From: Neomegalonema perideroedes DSM 15528
GTDB lineage: Bacteria; Pseudomonadota; Alphaproteobacteria; Rhodobacterales; Rhodobacteraceae
Assembly (NCBI RefSeq): GCF_000374145.1
Contig: NZ_KB893663.1
Coordinates: forward strand, 57,522-121,521
Direction: 5' to 3'
DNA length: 64,000 nucleotides
Below, piece after piece: positions 8,481 through 16,985 of this stretch. The translations under genes and the position numbers were made by a program. How positions within the stretch are numbered: the first letter of the stretch is position 1; each line of letters starts with the position of its first letter. Below the pieces are notes generated by a model. The model saw only the letters and a program-made list of their open reading frames with translations, searched no databases and had not been told where the DNA came from.

Positions 8481-9002
8481 TCACAGCCCATAAGCCAGCA
8501 CCTGCTCTCCAAGCTTGCGAAAGGCCTCGCGCACGCCCGCGCCGGTCAGGGCGCTGGTGAGCAGAGGCTCCACGCCGAAGCGCGCATCCAGCTCCTGAAG
8601 TCCGAGCTTCGCGTGCGGATCCGGCGCCGCGATGAGATCCGCCTTATTGAAGGCCAGAGCGAAAGGCCGGCCCGGCGCCTGCTCCTCGAACATCTCGGCG
8701 TAGGCGGAGACGGTCTGCAGCGCGGTGGCCCGCGTGGCGTCGCCGACGATCAGAGCCGCCGAAGCGCCGACCACGTAGCGCTCGGCGTGAGGGCCGGGCT
8801 CGGCCGCGCCCTCGACGTCCCAGATCATGAAGCGGAGCCGCGTCGGCTCCTCCTCGAAGAGGATCTCGTCTTCGTATTTATAGAGATTCACCCCGAGGGT
8901 CGCGTGATAATCCTGCGCGAAGGCGTTGAACACATAGCGTCGGATGAGCGAGGTCTTGCCGACCCCGAAATCTCCCAATACGCAAATCTTATGGGTCTTC
9001 AT
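8481..9002 (-). CDS. Ras/Rab-like small GTPase
   Basis: A single-domain 173-residue GTPase of the Ras superfamily, a type scattered in bacteria. G1 is GDFGVGKTS, switch I has a candidate G2 Thr in DYHATLGVN, G3 is WDVEGAAE (DxxG kept), G4 is NKAD and G5 is TSAL. Switch II lacks the Gln found in classical Rab/Ras (DTAGQE), so intrinsic hydrolysis may be slow or depend on another mechanism. The start has GAGGA 7 nt upstream. It is the first gene of a minus-strand run with a PAS kinase and a sigma54 regulator; a link to that signalling pair is inferred from position alone. Confidence 0.9.
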   Translation of the reverse strand: MKTHKICVLGDFGVGKTSLIRRYVFNAFAQDYHATLGVNLYKYEDEILFEEEPTRLRFMIWDVEGAAEPGPHAERYVVGASAALIVGDATRATALQTVSAYAEMFEEQAPGRPFALAFNKADLIAAPDPHAKLGLQELDARFGVEPLLTSALTGAGVREAFRKLGEQVLAYGL

Positions 9003-9251
9003 CCGGCGTCCTCATGTCCGAGACGCTCCGCGCCCCTGCGCCGGAGAAAATTCGCTCCCGCCTTCGTCGGGGTCATGATGCGAAGCGCGCAAGGCCCTGT
9101 CCAGCTTCTTCGCGCCTGCGGAAAGCTTTGACGGGCCAGTGCGGCTTTTCCACCCCGCAGGAATCGCCTTGCAGGCCGCCGAGGCGCGTCGCGAACATGC
9201 GGCCCCACCAAAACCGAGAGCGCTTTCCGGGCATTCCGGGCCGTTCACGCT

Positions 9252-10013
9252 CTAGGGCGCGAATTGCTCGCGCAGAATCCTTTCGTCGAGCCCATGGCCG
9301 TCGTCGAAGAGCAGCCGAAGCGTGACCTCCTGCGCGGAACGGATCTCGACCCGCGCCACATCGCGGACCTCCGCCATGTCGGCGACGGCGCTGACCGGGC
9401 GCTTCTCGACCTCCAGAACCTCGAAGACCACCTCGGCCCGCTCCGGCAGCACCGCCCCGCGCCAGCGCCGGGGCCGAAAGGCCGAAATGGGCGTCAGCGC
9501 CAGAAGCGCCGCGCCGATGGGGAGAATCGGGCCATGGGCCGAGAAATTATAAGCCGTGCTGCCCGCAGGCGTGGAGACGAGGGCTCCGTCGCAGATCAGC
9601 TCCGGCAGACGCTCCGCCCCATCCACGAAAATGCGCAGCTTGGCCGCCTGACGGCTCTCGCGCAGCAGCGAGACCTCGTTGACCGCCAGCGCCGTGAAGG
9701 GCTCCGCAGAGCCGCGCCGCCAAGCCCGCATGCGCAGAGGATGCAGGACCGAAGCCTGCGCCCGCTCCAGACGCCCCGGCAGATCCTCCTCCTGATATTC
9801 GTTCATGAGGAAGCCGACCGAACCGCAATTCATGCCGTAAATGGGTTTGTCGAGCGCCATATGCCGATGCAGCGTGTCGAGCATCGCCCCGTCGCCGCCG
9901 AGCGCCACGATGACGTCCGCTTCGTCCAGCGACGTCTCGCCATAGCGCGCGGCCAGACGATCCCGCGCCTGTCGCGCCTGTTCGGTCGCGCTCGCGACGA
10001 AAGCCGCCTTCAT
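9252..10013 (-). CDS. nadK: NAD kinase
   Basis: Phosphorylates NAD to NADP, the only route to NADP in most bacteria. Family motifs are clear: [11 protein letters not shown] near residue 40, [12 protein letters not shown] near 68, and the conserved [17 protein letters not shown] region. The 253-residue length matches alphaproteobacterial enzymes. ATG at 10013 is preferred: it has GGAGAGG just upstream, and the alternative GTG adds only five residues. It sits alone, 250 nt from the GTPase gene. The upstream repeat-protein gene on the same strand ends in a strong terminator before it, so nadK probably has its own promoter. Confidence 0.95.
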   Translation of the reverse strand: MKAAFVASATEQARQARDRLAARYGETSLDEADVIVALGGDGAMLDTLHRHMALDKPIYGMNCGSVGFLMNEYQEEDLPGRLERAQASVLHPLRMRAWRRGSAEPFTALAVNEVSLLRESRQAAKLRIFVDGAERLPELICDGALVSTPAGSTAYNFSAHGPILPIGAALLALTPISAFRPRRWRGAVLPERAEVVFEVLEVEKRPVSAVADMAEVRDVARVEIRSAQEVTLRLLFDDGHGLDERILREQFAP

Positions 10014-10099
10014 GCCTCTCCCCCTCACGCCCGACGCTTCGCCTCCGGAAGCCTGCGGAGGCTCCGCTCTTTCGCAGAGAAGCGCAAGCCGCTCCGCGC

Positions 10100-10135
10100 A
10101 AAAAACGACGCCCCGCCGGTGAGGGCGGGGCGTCG
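10100..10135 (-). terminator. Rho-independent terminator of the repeat-protein gene
   Basis: Read on the minus strand, a perfect 12-bp GC-rich stem (10124-10135 with 10106-10117) and a 6-nt loop are followed by six Ts (10100-10105). It lies 33 nt after the stop codon of the large repeat protein. Confidence 0.93.
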
Positions 10136-10168
10136 CGGAAGATTTCAGCGATCAGATCGCGGATCGGA

Positions 10169-12796
10169 TCAGAGGCGCAGGCCCAGAGCCGACAGCGTGT
10201 CGATGGTCAGACCGCCGGTGCCCTCGCCAGCGGACTGCTGGAAGCGGGTGACCGCGGAGGTCGTGGCCGGACCATAGACGCCGTCCAGCGGGCCCTGGTA
10301 GAAGCCGCGCTCCTGAAGAGCCTGCTGCAGGCGGCGGATGATCTCAGGCGAGGCGTTGGTCTCGCAGAGAACTTCCTTCCACTGCAGCGACTCTTCCGAC
10401 ACCAACACGTTGCGGGTGATGGTGCGGACGTCGGCCGCGACCGGCACGCGACGGATGTCGGCGGGACGATCGACGACGCGGACCGGCACGGACTGCGTCT
10501 GGCCCTGAACCGCCACGCGGCGGACTTCAGCCGGACGATCCACGACGCGGCGGGTGATCGTCGCGGTCTTGGCCGGGATGGCCACGCGACGAACCTCGGC
10601 CGGACGATCCAGCACGCGACGGGTGATCGTCGCGGTGCGGGCGCCGCCCTGACCGGCGCCGCCGGTGGAGCGAACCTGACCGCGGACCGGGTTGCCGGCG
10701 CTGTCGCGGAAGACCTGACCGTCGGCCGCGAGGGCGAAGCCCTCAGGGCTGACGCCCACGGCGCCCGGGATCACGTTGCCGTTGACGTCCACGACGACGT
10801 TGCCGCCGTAGCCGCCGCCGACGCCGAGGCGCTCGACGCTCGCCGGGGCCGCGATCTCGCGGGTGGCGATGGTCTGGGTCTTCGCCGGAACGGTGACGGC
10901 GCGGGCGCCGGCCGGGGTCGCGACCTGACGGACCTGGATGGTCTGGGTCTTGGCCGGGACGGCGATGCGCTGCACCTGAGCCGGGGTCTCGACGACGCGG
11001 CGGGTGATCGTGGCGGTCTTGGCCGGAACCTGGACGACCTGCTGCGAGGACGGACGGTCCACGACGCGGATCTGCACGGTCTGCGACTTGGCCGGGACCG
11101 TCACGCGACGGACTTCAGCCGGACGGTCGACCACGCGGATCTGGATCGTCTGGGTCTTGGCCGGGATGGCCACGCGCTGCACGGAGGCCGGGGTGTCCAC
11201 CACGCGACGGGTGTAGCCCTGACCGACCGCGCCGCCGCCGGCGCCGCCGCGAGCGAAGCCGCGGACCGGGTTGCCCTGGCTGTCGCGGAAGACCTGGCCG
11301 TCGGCCGCGAGGGCGAAGCCCTCAGGGCTGACGCCCACGGCGCCCGGGATCACGTTGCCGTTGACGTCCACGACCACGGTGCCGCCGGTGTAGCCGCCGA
11401 CGCGCTGCACGGAGGCCGGGGTGTCCACCACGCGACGGGTGATCGTCGTGTACTGGGCCGGGGTGCGCACGACCTGCACGGAGGCCGGGGTGCGGACCAC
11501 GCGACGGGTGACCGTCTCGTACTGGGCCGGAACTTCGACCAAGCAGAGGATCTCGCCGGTGGAGAGGGTCTTCGTCTCTTTGATCGAGGCGCCCGTGATC
11601 TCGCCGCCGACGGCGTCGATGATCGCGATCGGGTTCACGCCGCGCTGCCAGGTGGTGTAGGACTCGCGGACCAGCACGCGGTCGGTCACGGTCTCATACT
11701 GAGCCGGAACCACCTGATGCTGCTCGCCCTCGGCCTGAACCAGGACCTGCTCGGTCACGGTGCGGTAGGTGGCCGGGACGACCTGAAGCTGCTCGGCGAC
11801 TTCCTCGGCGGCGCCGGCGACGGCGACGCTGCGGTAGGTGGCCGGAACGACCTGCAGGGTCTCGGAGGCCTCTTCGACCACGACCGTCTGATCGACGGTG
11901 CGGTAGGTGGCCGGGATCACCTCGAGGGTCTCATAAGCGGGCTCGACGACCAGCTCCTGAGCGGCGGTGCGGAAGGTCGGGGGAACGATCTGAACCTGCT
12001 CGTAAGCGGGCTCGACCACCACGGTCTCCTGCACGGTGCGGAAGGTCGGCGGAACGACCGTCAGCGTCTCATAAGCGTCCTCGACGACCACTTCCTGCTG
12101 AAGGGTCTGGAAGGTCGCCGGAACGGCCTCAAGAACCTCATAGGCGGGCTCGACGACGACCTGCTGCTGGCCGGCGCGGAACTGGGCGGGCACCACGCGG
12201 AGCTGCTCGGCGGCTTCCTCGACCACGACGGTCTCGGAGACGGAGCGGTAGGTCGCCGGGATCACTTCGAGCGACTCGGACTCGTCCTCGACCACGACGG
12301 TCTCGGAGACGGAGCGATAGGTCGCCGGGATCACTTCGAGGGACTCGGTGGCTTCCTGAACCACGACGGTCTCGGTGACCGTCTTGTAGGTCGCCGGGAT
12401 CACTTCGATGGTCTCGGAAGCCTCGGAGGCGACCACGTTCTCAGTGACCGTGCGGTACTGGGCCGGGATCACGACGCGAGCGTAGCAACGGCCGGGGGCC
12501 GCGTTCGGCGGGTAGGCGCCGCCGAAAGCCGCCGCGGCGGCCGAGGCGCTCAGCGCGCCGGCCGGAGCCGCCGCCGCCGCGTAGCCGGCCTGACCGGACT
12601 GGACCGCATAGGCCGCGCCGGGCTGAACCGCATAGGCGCCGCCGGCCTGAGCCGCGTAGGCGGCCTGAGCCGCCGCGTCCGCCGCGTAGATCTGAGCGCC
12701 ATAGCCGTCGGCCGAAGCCGCCGACACCAGCGCGCTGGTCGCCGCGCCAGCGACCACCAAGCAGCTGCTCGTCAAAAGCAGGCTCTTACGCTTCAT
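10169..12796 (-). CDS. Large secreted repeat protein with C-terminal peptidoglycan-binding domain
   Basis: No named family recognised for the body of this 875-residue protein. It has a signal peptide (cleavage near VSAASA, residue 29) and an Ala/Tyr/Gln/Gly-rich low-complexity stretch to about 100. Residues about 109-384 are twelve tandem 23-residue repeats, consensus V-[IV]-P-A-x-[YF]-R-[TS]-V-x-E-x-V-V-V-E-x-A-x-E-x-L-x. A linker with one Cys follows. A second repeat class uses RVVDxPAxVxRVxxPAKTxTI units. These are interrupted twice (near 471-512 and 664-705) by almost identical copies of a Gly-rich insert with VDVNGNVIPGAVGVSPEGFA. The last about 60 residues are a peptidoglycan-binding helical domain (RLQQALQERGFYQGPLDG). 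A cell-wall-anchored surface or periplasmic filament is plausible. The start has GGAGA 7 nt upstream. Confidence 0.88.
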   Translation of the reverse strand: MKRKSLLLTSSCLVVAGAATSALVSAASADGYGAQIYAADAAAQAAYAAQAGGAYAVQPGAAYAVQSGQAGYAAAAAPAGALSASAAAAAFGGAYPPNAAPGRCYARVVIPAQYRTVTENVVASEASETIEVIPATYKTVTETVVVQEATESLEVIPATYRSVSETVVVEDESESLEVIPATYRSVSETVVVEEAAEQLRVVPAQFRAGQQQVVVEPAYEVLEAVPATFQTLQQEVVVEDAYETLTVVPPTFRTVQETVVVEPAYEQVQIVPPTFRTAAQELVVEPAYETLEVIPATYRTVDQTVVVEEASETLQVVPATYRSVAVAGAAEEVAEQLQVVPATYRTVTEQVLVQAEGEQHQVVPAQYETVTDRVLVRESYTTWQRGVNPIAIIDAVGGEITGASIKETKTLSTGEILCLVEVPAQYETVTRRVVRTPASVQVVRTPAQYTTITRRVVDTPASVQRVGGYTGGTVVVDVNGNVIPGAVGVSPEGFALAADGQVFRDSQGNPVRGFARGGAGGGAVGQGYTRRVVDTPASVQRVAIPAKTQTIQIRVVDRPAEVRRVTVPAKSQTVQIRVVDRPSSQQVVQVPAKTATITRRVVETPAQVQRIAVPAKTQTIQVRQVATPAGARAVTVPAKTQTIATREIAAPASVERLGVGGGYGGNVVVDVNGNVIPGAVGVSPEGFALAADGQVFRDSAGNPVRGQVRSTGGAGQGGARTATITRRVLDRPAEVRRVAIPAKTATITRRVVDRPAEVRRVAVQGQTQSVPVRVVDRPADIRRVPVAADVRTITRNVLVSEESLQWKEVLCETNASPEIIRRLQQALQERGFYQGPLDGVYGPATTSAVTRFQQSAGEGTGGLTIDTLSALGLRL
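11645..12472 (-). repeat. Twelve tandem 69-bp (23-residue) coding repeats
   Basis: Within the large secreted protein, residues about 109-384 are twelve contiguous 23-residue units with no gaps. Ends of units read LEVIPATYR or LQVVPATYR. The third and fourth units are nearly identical, including at DNA level, which points to recent unequal exchange. Other units have drifted (for example AVPATFQTLQQ, IVPPTFRTAAQ). Confidence 0.9.
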
Positions 12797-13253
12797 TGCA
12801 AATCTCCACTTTTATCGCCTTCGCGCTCATCCCGTGTCGAGGGCCCGCCGGTCTGCGCCGACGCGTCCTCTCGGACCGAACCTTAGCAAACCTTGTTCCA
12901 GTCGACGTCCTTCTTGCCCGAGGACTGACGTCCTGAGAACAAGCGCCCTACCCGCTCCCCAGCGTCTTGAAAACGCCTATGCGGAAGCGCAAGAGTTGGT
13001 TAGCATAGCCGCTTCCCGAATTCATTCAAAAAAGGCACAATCGTCGTTAACGCTCCAAAACTGTGGCGCCCGATCAACGATCCGCCTGAATCCTCCGTGA
13101 AGCCGCCGTGTTTTCAACGCGCCGCCGCCTTGAGTCAAGCGTCTCTGGACGCGCGGAGCCTTCGCCTTATAGAGATGGGCCTCGTTCATCGGGGCGCCCT
13201 CGGACAGGCGGCGCCCCCCGACGTTCCTAGATACGGAATCCGGGAGGATTTTC
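12797..13253. promoter_or_regulatory. Divergent intergenic region between repeat-protein gene and glyA
   Basis: 457 bp with no gene. It must hold the promoters of both divergent genes. The middle (about 12995-13060) is AT-richer than its surroundings. Close to glyA, a perfect 8-bp hairpin (GGGGCGCC at 13191-13198 with GGCGCCCC at 13210-13217) lies 36 nt before the start codon, so the glyA leader is probably structured. I did not recognise a known riboswitch. Confidence 0.4.
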
Positions 13254-14543
13254 ATGACGCTAGATCCAATTCGTCCTCAGGGCTTCTTTTCGGCCTCCCT
13301 CGCCGAGGGCGACCCGGAGATCGCGCGCTCCGTCTCGGACGAGCTGCGCCGCCAGCGCGAGGAGATCGAGCTGATCGCCTCCGAGAACATCGTCTCTCAG
13401 GCGGTGATGGAGGCGCAAGGCTCTGTTCTGACGAATAAATATGCGGAAGGCTATCCCGGCCGCCGCTATTACGGCGGCTGCGAATTCGTGGACGTCGCCG
13501 AGAGCCTCGCCATCGAACGCGCCAAGGCCCTCTTCGGGGCGCGATTCGCCAATGTGCAGCCGCATTCCGGGGCTCAGGCGAATCAAGCGGTTTTTCTGGC
13601 GCTCCTCAAGCCCGATGACCTGTTTTTGGGCATGGAGCTGCCTTCCGGGGGCCACCTCACCCATGGCGCGCGGGCGAACCAATCGGGAAAGTGGTTCAAA
13701 CCGATACAATACGGCGTTCGCAAACAGGATTCCCTGATTGATTATGATCAGGTCGCCGCTCTGGCGGCAGAACACAAGCCGAAATTGATTCTCGCGGGCG
13801 GCTCGGCGATCCCTCGTCAAATCGACTTTAAGAAATTCCGCGAAATCGCTGATTCGGTTGGCGCGATCCTGCATGTGGACATGGCGCATTTCGCCGGACT
13901 GGTCGCGGGCGGGGCCCATCCCAATCCGCTGGACTACGCCGACGTGGTCACAACCACCACCCATAAGACCCTCCGCGGGCCGCGCGGCGGCATGGTGCTG
14001 ACCAATTCCGAAGAGATCTCCAAGAAGATCAACAGCGCCGTCTTCCCCGGTCTGCAGGGCGGGCCGCTGATGCACGTCATCGCCGCCAAGGCCGTCGCCT
14101 TCAGGGAGGCTCTGGACCCGAGCTTCAAAACCTACGCCCGGCAGGTGATCGCCAACGCGCAGGCTCTGGCCGACGAGCTGCTGAAAGGCGGCCTCGCCAT
14201 CGTCACCGGCGGCACCGACACCCATCTGATGCTCGTCGACCTGCGGCCCAAGGGCGTCAGCGGCGCCGACGCCGAAAAGGCGCTCGGCCGCGCGCACATC
14301 ACCTGCAACAAGAACGGCGTGCCTTTCGACCCCGCGCCGCCCACCGTGACCTCCGGCGTGCGGCTCGGCTCTCCGGCGGGCACGACCCGCGGATTCCGCG
14401 AAGCCGAATTCCGCGAGATCGGCCGGCTCATCACCGAAGTGGTGGACGGGCTCGCCGCCAACGGCGCCGAGGGCAACGGCGAAGTCGAGGCCGCGGTGAA
14501 GGAGAAGGTTCTCGCGCTCTGCGCGCGCTTCCCGCTCTATTGA
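13254..14543 (+). CDS. glyA: Serine hydroxymethyltransferase
   Basis: PLP enzyme interconverting serine and glycine with tetrahydrofolate; the main source of one-carbon units. Signature regions are present: [13 protein letters not shown] near residue 40, [16 protein letters not shown] near 65, [11 protein letters not shown], and the PLP lysine in [14 protein letters not shown]. At 429 residues it has family length. The start has GGGAGG 6 nt upstream. In many alphaproteobacteria glyA sits just before nrdR-ribD; here it is about 8 kb away, so the usual cluster has been split. Confidence 0.97.
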   Translation: MTLDPIRPQGFFSASLAEGDPEIARSVSDELRRQREEIELIASENIVSQAVMEAQGSVLTNKYAEGYPGRRYYGGCEFVDVAESLAIERAKALFGARFANVQPHSGAQANQAVFLALLKPDDLFLGMELPSGGHLTHGARANQSGKWFKPIQYGVRKQDSLIDYDQVAALAAEHKPKLILAGGSAIPRQIDFKKFREIADSVGAILHVDMAHFAGLVAGGAHPNPLDYADVVTTTTHKTLRGPRGGMVLTNSEEISKKINSAVFPGLQGGPLMHVIAAKAVAFREALDPSFKTYARQVIANAQALADELLKGGLAIVTGGTDTHLMLVDLRPKGVSGADAEKALGRAHITCNKNGVPFDPAPPTVTSGVRLGSPAGTTRGFREAEFREIGRLITEVVDGLAANGAEGNGEVEAAVKEKVLALCARFPLY

Positions 14544-14716
14544 TCTCAGAAAACCCCGCGCCGCCCTCTTGATCGGGGGCGGCGTCCTGCGAGGCCCCGC
14601 TCAGGACCAAAGGCGGGTTCGACCTCGCCCCCTTCCTCGCTTATCCTCCCGCCTTATGACTTCGGCGCATATGAAGGCGACGATCGCCCGGCGCGCCCGC
14701 TTCCGGGAGGAAAGCC

Positions 14717-15520
14717 ATGCTCCGCATCCGCCCCGCCGCGCTCGGCGCGGTCCTCGCGCTCTGCGCCGCGCCCGCTCCGGCGCAGGAGCCCCCGCCTGAT
14801 CCTCTGAACTCCGGCATGTGGCCTCTGGTCGCCGAGGAGAATTTCCCCGGAGAGATCGTCTTCGATCCGCGCGTGAAGCTGAGTCTGCCCGCCGCCGCCG
14901 AAGATCAATTCCATGTCCCCGTCACCATCGACGCCCGCGAACTCGCCGCCGAGATCGGCCCCATCGCGGAGATGGTGGTGGCCGCCGACCTCAATCCGAT
15001 CATCCATGCGGTCACCTTCCGGCCGGGCGCGAAGGCCGAGCCCTTCCTCGGACTCAGAATCAAGGTGGAGCAGACGACGCCCGTGCGGGTGGGCGTGCGG
15101 GGCGCGGATGGAATCTGGCGGGTCGCCGCCGCCGTGATCGACGCCGCAGGCGGAGGCTGCTCGGCGCCCGCCGCCGCCCATGGTCAAAAGGACTGGATGT
15201 CCACCCTCGGCGAGGCGCGGGCTCTGGCGGGCCGGGACGAAGCCGGAGAAACCCGCATCTCCCTGCGGATGCGCCATCCGATGGATACGGGCTTCGCCGC
15301 CGGAATCCCCATCTTCCACCTCAGCGAGCTGACCCTCACGCTCGATTCCGGCGAGGAGCTGGCCGAGTTGGAGATCTCCGCCCCGATCAGCGAGGATCCC
15401 GCCTTCAATCTGCTGGCCCGCCCGACGGCCGGCGGAGCGACGGCGGCCGTCGCGGGGCGCGACAGCGAAGGCAACCGCTTCGCCTTCTCCGTTCCTCTGC
15501 CTGAGGAGGCGGTGAATTGA
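14717..15520 (+). CDS. Quinoprotein dehydrogenase-associated SoxYZ-like carrier protein
   Basis: An exported protein of 267 residues that joins a SoxY-like part and a SoxZ-like part, a family found beside PQQ-dependent dehydrogenases. A signal peptide ends near APAPAQ (residue 22). The SoxY-like region includes VVAADLNPIIHAV and ends with the motif DAAGGGCSAP, whose Cys is the presumed carrier site. The SoxZ-like half starts about residue 170 (ISLRMRHPMDTGF). The start has GGGAGG upstream. It overlaps the next gene, also a quinoprotein accessory, so the two are probably translated together. No quinoprotein dehydrogenase gene is in this window. Confidence 0.88.
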   Translation: MLRIRPAALGAVLALCAAPAPAQEPPPDPLNSGMWPLVAEENFPGEIVFDPRVKLSLPAAAEDQFHVPVTIDARELAAEIGPIAEMVVAADLNPIIHAVTFRPGAKAEPFLGLRIKVEQTTPVRVGVRGADGIWRVAAAVIDAAGGGCSAPAAAHGQKDWMSTLGEARALAGRDEAGETRISLRMRHPMDTGFAAGIPIFHLSELTLTLDSGEELAELEISAPISEDPAFNLLARPTAGGATAAVAGRDSEGNRFAFSVPLPEEAVN

Positions 15521-16518
15521 ATCGGATGAAACGCATGAGCCGGCGCGCTTGGCTCGGCGGGGCGGCGGCTCTGGCGGCCTCCGCGGGCGCGGGGGCGCTC
15601 ATCGGGCCGATCCGGGCGCAGACTCACGCCGCGCCCCGGAGCTATCGGCTGGAGGCGGTGGAGATCGCCGCCCGCACATGGTGCGTCTATGGCGCTCAGG
15701 AGGATCTGAGTCGCGCGAACGGCGGCGCCATCGCCAATGCGGCCTTCATCCAGACTCCCGACGGCGTGGTGGTGGTCGACACCGGCCCCTCGAAGCGCTA
15801 CGGCGAGGCTCTGGCCGCGCTCATCGCCGAACAGCTGCCCGGCAAGCGGATTCTGCGCGTCTTCAACACCCATCACCACCCGGACCACGTCTTCGGCAAT
15901 CAGGCTTTCCCGCGCGAGGCTCTGGCGGCCCCTCAGGCGGTGATCGAGGCCATGACGGCCCAAAGCGAGGCTCTGGCGGCCAATATGTATCGGATCCTGG
16001 GGGATTGGATGCGCGGCACCGTCCCGACTCCGCCGGGGCGGGCGCTCAACGCCTCGCGGGAGGAGATCGGCGGAAGGGTCTTCACGCTGACCGAAATGAA
16101 GGGGCACACCGCCTGCGACCTCGTCGTCCGCGACGAAGAGACGGGCTTGGTCTTCGCGGGGGATCTGGCCTTCCTCGACCGGGCGCCGACCACGCCCAAC
16201 GCGGACCTCCCCGCCTGGCGCGCCTCTCTGGCGGCTCTGCGGCGGATGGAGCGGGATTCCCTGCTGCCCGGCCATGGTCCCGTCGATCCGCAAGGGGCCT
16301 CTCTGGATCAGACGCTGGACTGGCTGGACTGGCTGGACGGGACTCTGCGCGAGGCCGTGGCGCGCGGCCTCACCATGAACGAGGCCATGGCCGCGCCCAT
16401 TCCCGCGCGTTTCGCGGCGCTCGGCGTGGCGCGGACGGAGTTCGAGCGCTCGGTCGTGCATCTGCGCGCGCGGATGGAGGAGGAGATCCTAAACGGGATT
16501 CCGCCGGACCGCCTGTGA
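15517..16518 (+). CDS. Quinoprotein relay system zinc metallohydrolase (MBL fold)
   Basis: Metallo-beta-lactamase-fold hydrolase of the type encoded with SoxYZ-like carriers. It opens with a twin-arginine signal (MSRRAWLGGAAALAASAGAG). The zinc motif is NTHHHPDHVFGN (about residue 110), followed by MKGHTACD and FAGDLAFLDR, and a late LLPGHGP. The start is uncertain. TTG at 15517 has AGGAGG 7 nt upstream and overlaps the previous stop; ATG at 15526 is nearer usual start usage, and ATG at 15535 would begin directly at the Tat motif. The physiological substrate is unknown. The gene is paired with the SoxYZ-like carrier gene. Confidence 0.87.
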   Translation: MNRMKRMSRRAWLGGAAALAASAGAGALIGPIRAQTHAAPRSYRLEAVEIAARTWCVYGAQEDLSRANGGAIANAAFIQTPDGVVVVDTGPSKRYGEALAALIAEQLPGKRILRVFNTHHHPDHVFGNQAFPREALAAPQAVIEAMTAQSEALAANMYRILGDWMRGTVPTPPGRALNASREEIGGRVFTLTEMKGHTACDLVVRDEETGLVFAGDLAFLDRAPTTPNADLPAWRASLAALRRMERDSLLPGHGPVDPQGASLDQTLDWLDWLDGTLREAVARGLTMNEAMAAPIPARFAALGVARTEFERSVVHLRARMEEEILNGIPPDRL

Positions 16519-16573
16519 TCGGGCCCCCGACCAGACCCGGATCAGGCCCCTGATCAGGCTTCTTCGCGCCTTT

Positions 16574-16768
16574 TCAGGGCGTTCCCGTGGGCTGACCCTC
16601 GGGCCCGAGCACCTTCATCAACACGCCGTTGGTGTACATGTCGTCCATGGCGCCGCTCATCGCATGGCCCGCCGCGATGGTCACCAGAGCCATCATGGAG
16701 CCCAGCACGCTATATTCGATGGCGGTCGCGCCCTCTTCGTTCCTGACGAACTCCTTGATCTTCAGCAT
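16574..16768 (-). CDS. Flp-family type IVb pilin
   Basis: A 64-residue prepilin of the Flp/Fap type used by Tad secretion systems. The leader ends at the cleavage site EEG|ATAIEYSVLG, with the conserved Glu five residues after the cut, followed by one hydrophobic helix (MMALVTIAAGHAMSGA). The ribosome site AGGAGGAG lies 6 nt upstream of the ATG. No Tad assembly genes (tadA, rcpA, tadV) are nearby, so this is an orphan pilin gene that depends on machinery elsewhere. Confidence 0.85.
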   Translation of the reverse strand: MLKIKEFVRNEEGATAIEYSVLGSMMALVTIAAGHAMSGAMDDMYTNGVLMKVLGPEGQPTGTP

Positions 16769-16985
16769 TCGCTCCTCCTGATCCCGACTCGCACAAGTCC
16801 GCCCCGCGAATTTCCCGCAATCCCGTTGATGATGTTTTAAGAAACATTATGAACGATTTGTCATCGGAGCCGATCGGCGCCGCGCGCCCCTGCGCGATTG
16901 ACCGGACTTCAGCCTGAAGGTAGCTTCCGCCCGCCCGGAGGCTCCCCGATCAGGCCCCTTCGGAGCCGCTTTGGAGAGACGGACC

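Noticed and set aside
11645..12472. Regular 69-bp repeats as a CRISPR array
   Set aside because: The repeats are contiguous codons without unique spacers and lie in one long frame with a signal peptide.
13130..13253. Folate- or glycine-type riboswitch in the glyA leader
   Set aside because: Only a simple GC hairpin is visible; I could not match the conserved core of a known riboswitch.
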